From the NCBI RefSeq assembly GCF_001040705.1, contig NZ_CVQP01000005.1:723477-787476 (forward strand): DNA of 64,000 nt, read 5' to 3'. The notes under the pieces are model-generated. The model searched no databases. It saw only the letters and a list, made by a program, of their open reading frames with translations, and had not been told where the DNA came from. Positions 46,713 through 56,087 of this stretch are shown here, piece by piece; positions within the stretch are counted from its first letter, which is position 1; each line of letters opens with the position of its first letter. Both the position numbers and the translations under genes were made by a program. This DNA is from Rhodococcus sp. RD6.2 (lineage in GTDB: Bacteria; Actinomycetota; Actinomycetes; Mycobacteriales; Mycobacteriaceae).

Positions 46713-47339
46713 GTGTACGTGCCCACCGCCTTCGCCCTGACCGAGGACGAGACCGTCGACGCGCTGCGTCGCGGCGGGTTCGCGCATCTGGTCACCGCCA
46801 CTGCCGCCGGGCTGCTGACGACCCCGCTGCCGATGCTCTACGACGAGGAGCGGCATCGTCTGGTCGGGCACGTGTCGCGGGCGAACCCGCACTGGCGTGG
46901 CGGCAACGGCGGGCAGAGCGTCGCGATCTTCTCCGGTGCCGACGGGTACGTGTCCCCGCGCTGGTATCCGGAGGACGCGTCCCGCACGCGGATGGCACCG
47001 ACGTGGAACTACGAGGTGCTCACGGTGCACGGCCGGCTCGTGGTGCACGACGACGTCGAGTGGGTGCGTGCGAATGTGACGGCGTTGACGGCGGCGCACG
47101 AGCAGGACCGGGACGAACCCTGGCGGATCGACGAGGTCGCGGCACGGGACGTGGACTCGATGCTCCGCGCCATCGTCGGCGTCGAGGTCGTCATCGAGCG
47201 GGCGGTGGGCAAGGCGAAGCTCAGCCAGAACCAACCCGACCGCAATCGCCGCGCGGTGATCGACGGTCTGGAGCGATCCGCGTCCCCGGGCGATCGCACG
47301 CTCGCCGACCGGATGCGGATCCTGCCGAACGAGAACTGA
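46713..47339 (+). CDS. PaiB-family FMN-binding protein
   Basis: The 208-residue protein has the PaiB layout: MYVPTAFAL at the N-terminus, GHVSRANPHWRG near residue 50, YVSPRWYPEDASRTRMAPTW in the flavin-binding region and a C-terminal basic segment KAKLSQNQPDRNRRAVIDGL. PaiB proteins are split-barrel flavoproteins, originally described as regulators of sporulation in Bacillus, and more likely bind FMN or similar. It starts 10 bp after the previous gene. The role here is unknown. Confidence 0.87.
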   Translation: MYVPTAFALTEDETVDALRRGGFAHLVTATAAGLLTTPLPMLYDEERHRLVGHVSRANPHWRGGNGGQSVAIFSGADGYVSPRWYPEDASRTRMAPTWNYEVLTVHGRLVVHDDVEWVRANVTALTAAHEQDRDEPWRIDEVAARDVDSMLRAIVGVEVVIERAVGKAKLSQNQPDRNRRAVIDGLERSASPGDRTLADRMRILPNEN

Positions 47340-47420
47340 ACCCGCGACGGCACGGCGGGCCGCTACATTCAGCCTCGAACGGCGAATTGATCCCGGACAC
47401 TCACATGGGAGGCAGTGCAG

Positions 47421-48050
47421 GTGAAGGTCACGCACGACCGCATCGTCGACGCGGGTATCGACCGCGACGAACTGGAACGACGCAAGACGCTGTACGGCTC
47501 GTTCACCGACGCGGTGCGGGAGCTGGTCGACGCGACGATCCGCACCGAGGTGGACGACGAGGTGATCCGTGAGGTGCAGGCGGAGATCACGGCGGCGACC
47601 GCGAAGCTGCGGGCCCGCCAGATCGACGGCGCATTCGGGATGCGCCGCACGATCTCGGGCGAGACCTTCTCGTGGGGCAATGCGGGTGTCGGGGTGCGCA
47701 ATGCGGTCGCGCCGCCGCTGGTCATCGAGCGTGACGACACCGGCAGGCACTGGACGCACGTCACCCTCGGCGCCGCGTACGAGGGCCCGCCCGGTCACGT
47801 GCACGGCGGCATCGGGGCTCTGGTCCTCGACCACCTGCTCGGTGTCACGGGCAGCGCCACGGAACGCCGCCTGACGGGCACCCTCACGCTGCGCTATCGG
47901 CGCGGAACCCCCCTCGGCCCGCTGTACGCCGAGGCGCAGGTCGTCGAGGTGGACGGGCGCAAGGCCATCGTGCGGGGCACCCTGTCCGACGCGGAGGGCG
48001 TCACGATCGAGGCGGAGGGAATCTTCATCTCACCCGGACCGTCGGTGTAG
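47421..48050 (+). CDS. PaaI-like hotdog thioesterase, paralogue of 48976
   Basis: The 209-residue protein has an N-terminal helical region (about 1-55) and a hotdog domain with GAAYEGPPGHVHGGIGALVL, in which HGG and the following Asp (LDHLLG) are catalytic in this fold. The strand LTGTLTLRYRRGTPLGPL is typical. I chose the GTG at 47421 because GGGAGG ends 8 nt upstream; the GTG at 47415 is too close. It is 50-60% identical by eye to the gene at 48976. Its stop abuts the stop of the convergent methyltransferase. It probably hydrolyses acyl-CoA. Confidence 0.88.
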   Translation: MKVTHDRIVDAGIDRDELERRKTLYGSFTDAVRELVDATIRTEVDDEVIREVQAEITAATAKLRARQIDGAFGMRRTISGETFSWGNAGVGVRNAVAPPLVIERDDTGRHWTHVTLGAAYEGPPGHVHGGIGALVLDHLLGVTGSATERRLTGTLTLRYRRGTPLGPLYAEAQVVEVDGRKAIVRGTLSDAEGVTIEAEGIFISPGPSV

Positions 48051-48839
48051 TCAGCCCGTCGGCGTGGGTCGGGCCGCCACCGTCCCGCGCCCGTACCAGG
48101 CGCGGGCACTCAGGGTGAAGGGACCATCCGGGAGTTCGGTCCGGCACGCCTCGCGGACCGCGGTGCGCCGGTCGTCCGGCAGGGAGTGCAGGAACTGGCC
48201 CGCCGGTCCGACGGCGAACGTGAACGGTTCCCAGAAGTCGTCGAAGTCGCGGTAGTCGACGTGAGCGGTGAGTTCGCCGCTCGCCACGTCCACGAGGCCG
48301 GCGCGGCGCAGCCTCTCGGCGATGTCACCGTCGGCGGTGCCCACCATCGCAGCCTCTCCGACGACGGTCGGGTCGATCTCGCGTACCGCGGCCCAGAACA
48401 GGTGGAGCATCCGCATGCCCCCGGTCGCGATGTCCCACATGCAGGCGGCGACGGTGCCGCCCGGTCGGGTGACCCGCGCCATCTCACCGACGCCGCGGTC
48501 GGGGTCGCGCATGAATCCGATCACGAGCGACGCCATCGTCGCGTCGAATTCGTCACTGTCCCAGGGCAATTGCTCGGCCGCGCCGTCACGGACGTCGGCG
48601 CCGGGGGTGCGTTCACGACAGGCCGCGGCGAACTGGGGCGCTGGGTCGATCGCCGCGACGTTCGCCGCGCCGACGCGGGCGGCGAGTTCCACGGCGAGGG
48701 CACCGGGTCCGCACCCTACGTCGCAGACGCGCATTCCGGTGCGCACCCCGACCGCGTCGGCGAATACCGGCGCCAAGGACGACGCGTACCGCCCCATGAA
48801 CCTGTCGTACTGCTGCGCCGGCGCTCCGAACTGCTGCAT
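48051..48839 (-). CDS. SAM-dependent methyltransferase
   Basis: The 262-residue class I methyltransferase (Methyltransf_11/UbiE type) has motif I CDVGCGPGALAVELA near residue 40, an acidic ribose-binding position in AAIDPA, motif II near LPWDSDEFDATMASLVIGF and a post-II TRPGGTVAACMWD. I chose the ATG at 48839 (MQQFGAPAQQYDRFMGRY), which gives the family-like N-terminus; a longer start is in frame. It lies convergent between the two paralogous thioesterase genes, so the three are one cluster. The substrate is unknown. Confidence 0.88.
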   Translation of the reverse strand: MQQFGAPAQQYDRFMGRYASSLAPVFADAVGVRTGMRVCDVGCGPGALAVELAARVGAANVAAIDPAPQFAAACRERTPGADVRDGAAEQLPWDSDEFDATMASLVIGFMRDPDRGVGEMARVTRPGGTVAACMWDIATGGMRMLHLFWAAVREIDPTVVGEAAMVGTADGDIAERLRRAGLVDVASGELTAHVDYRDFDDFWEPFTFAVGPAGQFLHSLPDDRRTAVREACRTELPDGPFTLSARAWYGRGTVAARPTPTG

Positions 48840-48975
48840 GTCATCATCATCCGCCGCTCGCCGCACCGGTCAAGCAGCCGCTCGCGGCAGCGATCGAAGA
48901 CTGGACAGCGCGCGCGGCGCCACCTAGATTCACACAGCAGTCCAGACAGTTGTCCAGAAGACGTTCAGGGGGTTC

Positions 48976-49623
48976 GTGGTGCAGTTCACGCTCGAGGACA
49001 TCGACGCCGCGGAGACCGCCCGGCGCGCTGCGCTGTTCGGCCCCCTCACCGATGCCGTCCGCGGCCTCGTCGACGCCACGATCCGCACCGAGGTCGACGA
49101 GGACACCATCCGCGACGTGCACGCGAGCATCCTGGCTGCGACCGACCGCCTGCGCGCGCGCCAGATCGACGGGGCGTTCGGCGTCCGGTACACCCACCAC
49201 GGCGAGGCGATGGCCTGGGGCAACTCCGTGATCGGACTGCGGAACGCGATCGCGCCACCGCTGTCCGTCACGCACGAGCCCGGCGGCGTCGTGTGGAGCG
49301 AGTTCGTCCTCGGCGCCGCCTACGAGGGTCCACCCGGGCACGTCCACGGCGGGGTGTGCGCCCTCGTCCTCGACCAGATCCTCGGCATGTCCGCCGCATC
49401 CAACGACAAGCCGAACTTCACCGGCACCCTCACACTCCGCTACCGGCGCGGAACGCCGCTCGGCCCCCTGCGCGTCGACGCCCGGATCGACCGCGTCGAG
49501 GGCGTCAAGACGTTCGTCGTCGGCACCATCTCCGACGCCGCAGGCGTCACCGTCGAGGCGGACGGCGTGTTCATCCTGCCCACGTGGGCGCGGGAATCCG
49601 GCGGAGAACCCACCTCGAAGTGA
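48976..49623 (+). CDS. PaaI-like hotdog thioesterase, paralogue of 47421
   Basis: The 215-residue protein has the same design as the gene at 47421: helical N-terminus with DATIRTEVDEDTIRDVHA, catalytic region GAAYEGPPGHVHGGVCALVL, and LTGTLTLRYRRGTPLGPL-like FTGTLTLRYRRGTPLGPLR. The near-identity of the core and the tandem position point to a gene duplication. Start GTG 48976 follows CAGGGGG; the next codon is also GTG. It may be cotranscribed with the downstream papain-like gene. Confidence 0.88.
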   Translation: MVQFTLEDIDAAETARRAALFGPLTDAVRGLVDATIRTEVDEDTIRDVHASILAATDRLRARQIDGAFGVRYTHHGEAMAWGNSVIGLRNAIAPPLSVTHEPGGVVWSEFVLGAAYEGPPGHVHGGVCALVLDQILGMSAASNDKPNFTGTLTLRYRRGTPLGPLRVDARIDRVEGVKTFVVGTISDAAGVTVEADGVFILPTWARESGGEPTSK

Positions 49624-49705
49624 GGTAGTGCGCTACTCGATACTCTCGCCGCGAACCGGCCGATTCTGGAGTCGACAGCAAGTCGATCCGAGTGAGGCGA
49701 GAACG

Positions 49706-51340
49706 ATGACCGTGCAGGCCATGGACGTGCGCGTCGCAGCCCCGGCCGAGGAGGTCGCCGCCGACACGACGAGTCCACACGCGTCGGCGTCGTGGCCGTG
49801 CGGCGAGGTGCTTCCGATCGGGGTGCTCCCGGACCAACGGCGCCAATCCGACATCGCCGAGCATCTGACCGTCGTCCGTGCCGCGGCACGTCGCGACGCG
49901 CGGCACGGCCTGGTGCGGGTTCCGCGGGTACGCCCCGATCGACTTCCGCCGGTGGTCTCGCTGGCCCGGTGGCAGACGCCGTTCCGGTTCCAGAACTTCC
50001 GCGGCACCGGATCCGCGTTCGCGGTGGTCGCGGCGATAGAGGCGGAGTACCTGCGCCTGTACGGCGTGGCGCTGCATCTGTCGGAGCAGTACGCGATTCA
50101 CGTGGCGCAGGCGGGCGAGCTGTACCCCGGATACACCACGTCACCGAAACGGCACGAGAACAACAGCTCCTACTGGGGTTTCCGCGGATCGTCCGATCTC
50201 GCATCGACGCTGTCGCGGGCGGCGATCCCCGACGAACAGTCGGCGCGGTACCTGTCACGGGCGGAGATGACGCTGCTGCGTCCGGCGGTCCCCGAGGCGG
50301 GCGACCTGGCCGACGCGGACGACACCCCACAGGAGAACCTCGACGCGTTCGAGTTCTCGGAGCGGCACATCCCCACCCACGCCCGCCACCGGGCGCACTA
50401 CCGCATCGCAGACAACGGCGTGGTGTCCCTCGGGATGAACCCGTCCATCGCCACCCTGCAGTCGGTGATCGCGAGCGGCCACGAGGTCATCGCGGACGTG
50501 CCCGCACACTGCTTCCTCCTCGTGGGGTACGACCGGCCACGCCGCGAATGGCTGGTGAAGGACTCGCGCGGCCAGAACGCCTTCGTCCGTGTCGGATTCG
50601 ACGATCCCGACTGGCCGATCCTGGCTGGGCACTACCTCACGTCGGTGGTCGCGCCGACCTGCGATCCGCAACTTGACGCCTGGTGGATCGGCAGGTGGAA
50701 CATCGACGTCGACGGTCGCCGTGGCGAACTGGTCGTGCGGCGGACCACCGACTATCGCGGCGCACCGGGGACACCGACGAAGCTCGGGAACTTCTACTGC
50801 GACGGATGGCGGTACGACGTGAATGGCCTCACCGAGGACGACGGGCGGACCCTGCACTTCTGGATCGCGGACACCACCGACCGGATCCCGGCGGGAACCC
50901 CGTCCGGGCAGGAGGTCCACGCCCACCTGTTCTCCTGGGATCCGCGGAACGCCGCCGGGCACACCACCCAGCAGGGCGTGCCGTTCGGCGTCACCCTCAG
51001 CCGCAATCCGCTCGACGACCCGTCCTTCGACAGGGCGGCGCGCTCCGGTTTCGAGGGACGCGACTGGGTCGGCACGTGGGCGCTGAACCACGACGGGTTC
51101 CGGGGGCTGCTGGAGATTGACTCGGTGGATCCGCTGCGCGCCCGCTACACACCGCCGGGTGGTCGGCCACTGCCCGCCACGGGATCGGTGACGGCGCACC
51201 GGCTGACGCTGTCCGTCGACTTCGCCGACACCGAACCCCAACTGTTCCGCCTGCTCGCCCACACCGGCGAGCACGCCCGCCTGTCCGGAACCACCACCTG
51301 GCACGGCCACGAGTACGGAGTGCAGGGCACCCATGTATGA
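49706..51340 (+). CDS. Papain-fold protein lacking the catalytic cysteine
   Basis: The predicted protein has 544 residues. Residues about 80-310 resemble a C1 (papain) peptidase: the oxyanion Gln in FRFQNFRGTGSAFAVVAAIE, the HCFLLVGYDRPRREW strand and VKDSRGQ. Aligned with the papain motif GSCWAF the catalytic Cys is replaced by Gly102 and the Trp by Ser103. His268 is kept and the Asn is Asp286. It should not cleave by the papain mechanism. Residues about 335-540 carry two repeats with a G-x-W...G-x-x-G-x-L core (GRWNIDVDGRRGELVV and GTWALNHDGFRGLLEI). There is no signal peptide. The ATG at 49706 follows GAGGCGAGA. It overlaps the DUF2834 gene. Confidence 0.7.
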   Translation: MTVQAMDVRVAAPAEEVAADTTSPHASASWPCGEVLPIGVLPDQRRQSDIAEHLTVVRAAARRDARHGLVRVPRVRPDRLPPVVSLARWQTPFRFQNFRGTGSAFAVVAAIEAEYLRLYGVALHLSEQYAIHVAQAGELYPGYTTSPKRHENNSSYWGFRGSSDLASTLSRAAIPDEQSARYLSRAEMTLLRPAVPEAGDLADADDTPQENLDAFEFSERHIPTHARHRAHYRIADNGVVSLGMNPSIATLQSVIASGHEVIADVPAHCFLLVGYDRPRREWLVKDSRGQNAFVRVGFDDPDWPILAGHYLTSVVAPTCDPQLDAWWIGRWNIDVDGRRGELVVRRTTDYRGAPGTPTKLGNFYCDGWRYDVNGLTEDDGRTLHFWIADTTDRIPAGTPSGQEVHAHLFSWDPRNAAGHTTQQGVPFGVTLSRNPLDDPSFDRAARSGFEGRDWVGTWALNHDGFRGLLEIDSVDPLRARYTPPGGRPLPATGSVTAHRLTLSVDFADTEPQLFRLLAHTGEHARLSGTTTWHGHEYGVQGTHV

Positions 51341-51722
51341 CAGCGATTACATTTCCCACATGACCACTGCACGCAGGGCCCTGTGCGTCGCGTACGCCGT
51401 GATCGCGGCGGTGGCCCTGGTCGCCACGTGGTGGCACAACATCGCGTACCTCGCCGACGGCGGCACACTCGGCGGGTTCTTCACCGAGGGCTTCGCCAAC
51501 CATGTCAGCAGTTCGTTCACGAACGATCTCGTCCTGCTCACCGTGGCGGTGATCGTGTTCATGGTCGTCGAGGCCCGCCGGCTCGGCATCCGGTTCGTCT
51601 GGCTGTACGTGGCGCTGGCGTTCGTCATCGCGATCAGCGTGACGTTTCCGCTGTTCCTGATCGCCCGCGAACTGCGGTTGACGCAGACGGAACGCACATC
51701 GATCACACCCGACGCCATCTGA
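51333..51722 (+). CDS. DUF2834-type small membrane protein
   Basis: The 129-residue protein has three hydrophobic helices (about 17-38, 60-80, 90-112) in the DUF2834 pattern, including WWHNIAYLADGG after the first helix and SSSFTNDLVLLTVAVIVFMV. The first ATG (51333) overlaps the papain-like gene by 8 bp; a second ATG at 51360 would give 120 residues. Function is unknown. A weak hairpin at about 51778-51800 might end transcription. Confidence 0.8.
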   Translation: MYDSDYISHMTTARRALCVAYAVIAAVALVATWWHNIAYLADGGTLGGFFTEGFANHVSSSFTNDLVLLTVAVIVFMVVEARRLGIRFVWLYVALAFVIAISVTFPLFLIARELRLTQTERTSITPDAI

Positions 51723-52019
51723 CGGCGCGGCACGGAAGCCTGTCGAGACGCCCGGGTCCCCTCCCGTATCATTGGTAACGACCGGCCACACCGCTGGTCG
51801 TCGTCGAGACCTGCCGAGTGACCCGAACCGCCCGTCCCCGGCCAGCAGGCGCGCCCACCTCACGCGCCGCGCGCTCTCGAGCTTGTTATTTCGATGTCGC
51901 CCGGCTCGCCGCCACCGGACCAACTGAACTCCGGGAAGCTACCGCCGGGTAACATTGTTGTGTCCCGTACTGCGTCCCGATTGCGGACGCTTCTGGTAGC
52001 GGAAAAGTGAGGCTGTTCA
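51723..52019. other. Upstream region of glcB
   Basis: This 297-bp stretch has no gene. It must hold the glcB promoter; TAACAT near 51951-51956 is a possible -10. I could not match a known operator here with confidence. Confidence 0.4.
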
Positions 52020-54203
52020 ATGACTGAACGCGTGCAGGTCGGTGGACTTCAGGTCGCCAAGGTTCTCTACGACTTCGTCAATGCCGAGGCACTGCCCGGC
52101 ACCGGCGTCGACGCCGACGCGTTCTGGTCCGGCGCCGTCAAGGTGATCGAGGATCTCGCCCCCAAGAACAAGGCGCTGCTGGCGAAGCGCGACGACCTGC
52201 AGGCGCAGGTCGACGGCTGGCACCGTGAGCGTGCCGGTCAGCCGCACGACGCCGCCGCGTACAAGGCGTTCCTGCAGGAGATCGGCTACCTGCTGCCCAC
52301 GCCCGAGCCGTTCGAGATCACGACCGCGAACGTCGACGCCGAGATCGCCACCACCGCGGGCCCGCAGCTCGTGGTGCCGGTGCTCAACGCGCGCTTCGCG
52401 CTCAACGCGTCGAACGCCCGTTGGGGTTCGCTGTACGACGCCCTGTACGGCACCGACGCAATCTCCGAGGACGGCGGCGCCGAGAAGGGCACCGGCTACA
52501 ACAAGGTGCGCGGCGACAAGGTCATCGCCTGGGCCCGCAACTTCCTGGACACCGCGGCGCCGCTCGCGAAGGGCTCCCACGCCGAGGCGACCCGCTACTT
52601 CGTCGACGGCTCCACGCTGAAGGTCGAACTCGGCGGTGAGGTCGTCACCGAGCTGGCGCAGCCGGAGAAGTTCGTCGGCTACCTCGGCGAGAAGGATGCA
52701 CCGACGTCCGTGCTGTTGCGCAACAACGGCCTGCACGCCGAGATCCAGATCGACGCCACCTCCCCGATCGGCTCCACCGACGCCGCGGGCGTCAAGGACG
52801 TCGTGCTCGAGTCCGCGATCACCACGATCATGGACTTCGAGGACTCCGTCGCGGCCGTCGACGCCGACGACAAGGTCGTCGGCTACCGCAACTGGCTCGG
52901 ACTGAACCGCGGCGACCTCGCCGAGGAGATCAGCAAGGGCGGCAAGTCCTTCACCCGCCGCCTCAACGCCGACCGCACCTACACGGCGCCCGACGGCTCC
53001 GACCTCACGCTGCACGGCCGCTCGCTGCTGTTCGTCCGCAACGTCGGCCACCTGATGACGAACCCGGCGATCCTCGACGCCGACGGCAACGAGATGCCCG
53101 AAGGCATCCTCGACGCGCTCGTCACCAGCCTGTGCGCCACCCACGGCCTGACCCGCAGCGATGCGAACGGTCCGCTGGACAACAGCCGCACCGGCTCGAT
53201 CTACATCGTGAAGCCGAAGCAGCACGGTCCCGAGGAGGTCGCGTTCACCGGCGAGCTGTTCGGTCGTGTCGAGCAGGTCCTCGGGCTGCCCGTGAACACC
53301 CTCAAGGTCGGCATCATGGACGAGGAGCGCCGCACGACGGTCAACCTGTCCGCCTGCATCAAGGAGGCGTCCGAGCGGGTCGTGTTCATCAACACCGGCT
53401 TCCTCGACCGCACCGGCGACGAGATCCACACCTCCATGGAGGCCGGCGCGATGATCCGCAAGGCCGAGATGAAGAAGCAGCGTTGGATCGCCGCGTACGA
53501 GGACTGGAACGTCGACACCGGCCTGGCCGCGGGTCTGCAGGGCAAAGCGCAGATCGGCAAGGGCATGTGGGCGATGACGGACCTGATGGCCGACATGCTC
53601 GAGCAGAAGATCGGCCACCCGAAGGCCGGCGCCAACACCGCGTGGGTGCCGTCCCCGACGGGCGCGACCCTGCACGCGACGCACTACCACCAGGTGGACG
53701 TGTTCGCCGTGCAGGACGGCCTGAAGGGCAAGCCGCGCGCGAGCGTCGACGACATCCTCACCATCCCGCTCGCCCCGTCCACCGACTGGTCGGACGCCGA
53801 GAAGCGTGAGGAACTCGACAACAACGCCCAGTCCATCCTCGGCTACGTGGTCCGCTGGATCGACGCGGGCGTCGGCTGCTCGAAGGTGCCCGACATCCAC
53901 GACGTCGCACTCATGGAAGACCGTGCGACGCTGCGCATCTCGAGCCAGCTGCTCGCGAACTGGCTGCGCCACGGCATCGTCACCGAGGCCGAGATCACCG
54001 AGGCACTGGAGCGAATGGCCCCGGTCGTGGACCGCCAGAACGCGGGCGACGCCACCTACCGGAACATGGCACCCGACTTCGACTCCAACATCGCCTTCCA
54101 GGCGGCGAAGGAGCTGATCCTCGAGGGCGCGAAGCAGCCGAGCGGCTACACCGAGCCGATCCTGCACCGCCGCCGCCGCGAGTACAAGGCCGCGAACGCC
54201 TGA
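52020..54203 (+). CDS. glcB: Malate synthase G
   Basis: The 727-residue enzyme condenses glyoxylate with acetyl-CoA to malate, the second step of the glyoxylate shunt. The length is that of the G isoform (AceB-type A enzymes are shorter). The region around [20 protein letters not shown] contains Cys620 and the catalytic base Asp634. [12 protein letters not shown] (near 197) lies in the N-terminal half, and glyoxylate/Mg-binding residues fall around [10 protein letters not shown] and [20 protein letters not shown] precedes the ATG by 8 nt. It matches Rv1837c. A terminator follows. Confidence 0.96.
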   Translation: MTERVQVGGLQVAKVLYDFVNAEALPGTGVDADAFWSGAVKVIEDLAPKNKALLAKRDDLQAQVDGWHRERAGQPHDAAAYKAFLQEIGYLLPTPEPFEITTANVDAEIATTAGPQLVVPVLNARFALNASNARWGSLYDALYGTDAISEDGGAEKGTGYNKVRGDKVIAWARNFLDTAAPLAKGSHAEATRYFVDGSTLKVELGGEVVTELAQPEKFVGYLGEKDAPTSVLLRNNGLHAEIQIDATSPIGSTDAAGVKDVVLESAITTIMDFEDSVAAVDADDKVVGYRNWLGLNRGDLAEEISKGGKSFTRRLNADRTYTAPDGSDLTLHGRSLLFVRNVGHLMTNPAILDADGNEMPEGILDALVTSLCATHGLTRSDANGPLDNSRTGSIYIVKPKQHGPEEVAFTGELFGRVEQVLGLPVNTLKVGIMDEERRTTVNLSACIKEASERVVFINTGFLDRTGDEIHTSMEAGAMIRKAEMKKQRWIAAYEDWNVDTGLAAGLQGKAQIGKGMWAMTDLMADMLEQKIGHPKAGANTAWVPSPTGATLHATHYHQVDVFAVQDGLKGKPRASVDDILTIPLAPSTDWSDAEKREELDNNAQSILGYVVRWIDAGVGCSKVPDIHDVALMEDRATLRISSQLLANWLRHGIVTEAEITEALERMAPVVDRQNAGDATYRNMAPDFDSNIAFQAAKELILEGAKQPSGYTEPILHRRRREYKAANA

Positions 54204-54241
54204 TTCCGGCGCACAGCACCACATCCCGGTCCGCCGGGACC

Positions 54242-54278
54242 ACGACGCCGTCCGACCGCTCCGGTCGGGCGGCGTCGT
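54242..54278 (+). terminator. Terminator after glcB
   Basis: A 16-bp stem with one G-T wobble (54242-54257 with 54263-54278) and a 5-base loop lies 39 bp after the glcB stop. Confidence 0.75.
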
Positions 54279-54329
54279 CGTCACGTGGTGCGTCTCGATC
54301 CGTAGACTGGTCGCTCGGGTTCGGATGGA

Positions 54330-56072
54330 ATGACGGAACGGCGGCCTCGCGGCCGGGAACGAGGAGCCGTGGGGCAGCATCGCGACGAGGAACGACTGCG
54401 TGGCGTCAGCCGGGGCCCGGTGATCGCGGCCGTGTCCGTGTTGGTGGTGATCCTCGCGATTGTCGGCTGGTTCCAGCTGCGGGACCGGATCTCCGATCAG
54501 GGTGTCGCCGCCGCGCAAACCTGCGTCGAGGGTGAAGTGGTTCTCGACATCGCCGCCGACCCCGACGTCGCGGCCACCGTCCGCGCCGTCGCGGACCGTT
54601 ACAACGCGACCGCACCGGTCGTCCGGGACCACTGCGTTCGTGTCGCCGTCGCCGAGGCCCCGTCGGACGCCGTCGTGACGGGGCTGTCGCAGCCCGACCT
54701 GTCCGAGTGGACGGGGCCGGTCTCCGCTCCCGCACTGTGGGTTCCGCAGAGTTCGATGGCGATCACCCGGCTGGCGCACCCCGAGGTGGTGTCCGGGGTC
54801 CCGAAATCGGTCGCGTACTCACCTGTCGTCCTGGCCGTTCCGGATGCACTGCGGGACGGATTGACCCGCGCCCGGATCGGGTGGCAGGACCTGCCGCGCC
54901 TGCAGGGGGATCCGAAGTCGCTGCCCGAGTTGGGCCTTCCGGGTTGGGGCGGACTGAAACTCGCGCTGGCCCCCGCGTGGGAATCCTCGGCCCTGACGGG
55001 CGACTCCGTCGCCGCGGCGGTCGCCGGGGCAGGCACCGGACCCGTCACCGCCGACCAGGCACAGTCCCCGGCCGTGACGTCCGCCCTCGCCACACTCGCT
55101 CGCGGTTCCCGAGTGCTCGGGGACCTGCCGCCGACCGCGGCGGACGGCCTCACCGCGCTCGCCGCGCAGACCGACCTCGCGGGCGGCCAGTTCCACGCCG
55201 TGCCCGTCACCCAGCAGCAACTCGACGCTCTCGGCGCGACCGACATCAGTGGCTACGCACCCGCAGGCGCCGCGCCGGTCGCGGACCACCCGGCGGTCGT
55301 CGTCGCGGCGCCGTGGGTCGACGAGACGCGGTCGCGGGCGGCCGCCCAGTTCGCCGAGTACCTGCGCGCACCGGAGCAGTACGACATCGTCACCGGCGCG
55401 GGGTTCACCACCACCGCCCCGGGCGGCACCCTCGTACCGTCGGATCCCGCGACGGCGGCGGCCATGCTGGCACCGATCACCGCCACCGCCGCGACGCGAT
55501 CGACGACCGTCCTGCTCGACGTCTCGGCGTCCATGACGCAGACCGACGGGGGCGCCACGAAACTCGCCAACGTCACCGGCTCCCTGGCCGAGCAGATCGA
55601 TGCCGCCCCCGACGAGTCCGAGGTCGGACTCTGGCTGTACTCGCGGGGTCTCGACGGGAACCGTCCCTACCGCGTCGCGGTCGCGACGGGCCCGCTGTCC
55701 GAGAACCGCGACGATCTCGAACGCGCACTCGGCTCGGTGCGCGCGGGGACGGCCACCTCCACGTACACGTCGGTGATCACCGCCTACGACACGGCCGTGT
55801 CCGAGTATTCCGACGGCAGGACCAATTCCGTCCTCCTCGTCACCGACGGACCCAACGACGACACCAGCATCACCTCCGCGCAGTTCCTCCGCGCGGTGTC
55901 CGAAGCGTCCGACCCCGGCCGGCCCGTGCAGATCGATGTCATTGCCGTCGGCGAGAACTCGGACGCGGCAACGCTGCAGAAGCTCGCGGACCAGACCGGT
56001 GGCACGATGCGGACGGTGCCCGACTCGTCGGGTCCCGACTTCGCGCAGGCACTCCAGTCGACGCTCGGCTGA
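54330..56072 (+). CDS. Membrane-anchored vWA-domain protein
   Basis: The 580-residue protein has one N-terminal transmembrane helix (about 31-47, VIAAVSVLVVILAIVGW). A periplasmic solute-binding-like region (about 60-370) follows. The C-terminal von Willebrand factor A domain (about 390-575) has an intact MIDAS motif DVSASMT. It is thus exposed outside the membrane. It matches Rv1836c by position and layout. The function is unknown; vWA domains bind protein partners through Mg2+. The ATG at 54330 is used; a GTG at 54369 is a possible later start. Confidence 0.85.
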   Translation: MTERRPRGRERGAVGQHRDEERLRGVSRGPVIAAVSVLVVILAIVGWFQLRDRISDQGVAAAQTCVEGEVVLDIAADPDVAATVRAVADRYNATAPVVRDHCVRVAVAEAPSDAVVTGLSQPDLSEWTGPVSAPALWVPQSSMAITRLAHPEVVSGVPKSVAYSPVVLAVPDALRDGLTRARIGWQDLPRLQGDPKSLPELGLPGWGGLKLALAPAWESSALTGDSVAAAVAGAGTGPVTADQAQSPAVTSALATLARGSRVLGDLPPTAADGLTALAAQTDLAGGQFHAVPVTQQQLDALGATDISGYAPAGAAPVADHPAVVVAAPWVDETRSRAAAQFAEYLRAPEQYDIVTGAGFTTTAPGGTLVPSDPATAAAMLAPITATAATRSTTVLLDVSASMTQTDGGATKLANVTGSLAEQIDAAPDESEVGLWLYSRGLDGNRPYRVAVATGPLSENRDDLERALGSVRAGTATSTYTSVITAYDTAVSEYSDGRTNSVLLVTDGPNDDTSITSAQFLRAVSEASDPGRPVQIDVIAVGENSDAATLQKLADQTGGTMRTVPDSSGPDFAQALQSTLG

Positions 56073-56087
56073 GGACCGACGGATTCG

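Noticed and set aside
52017-54779. 920-codon reverse frame opposite glcB
   Set aside because: Antisense shadow of a high-GC gene with strong codon bias; no start signal and no family resemblance.
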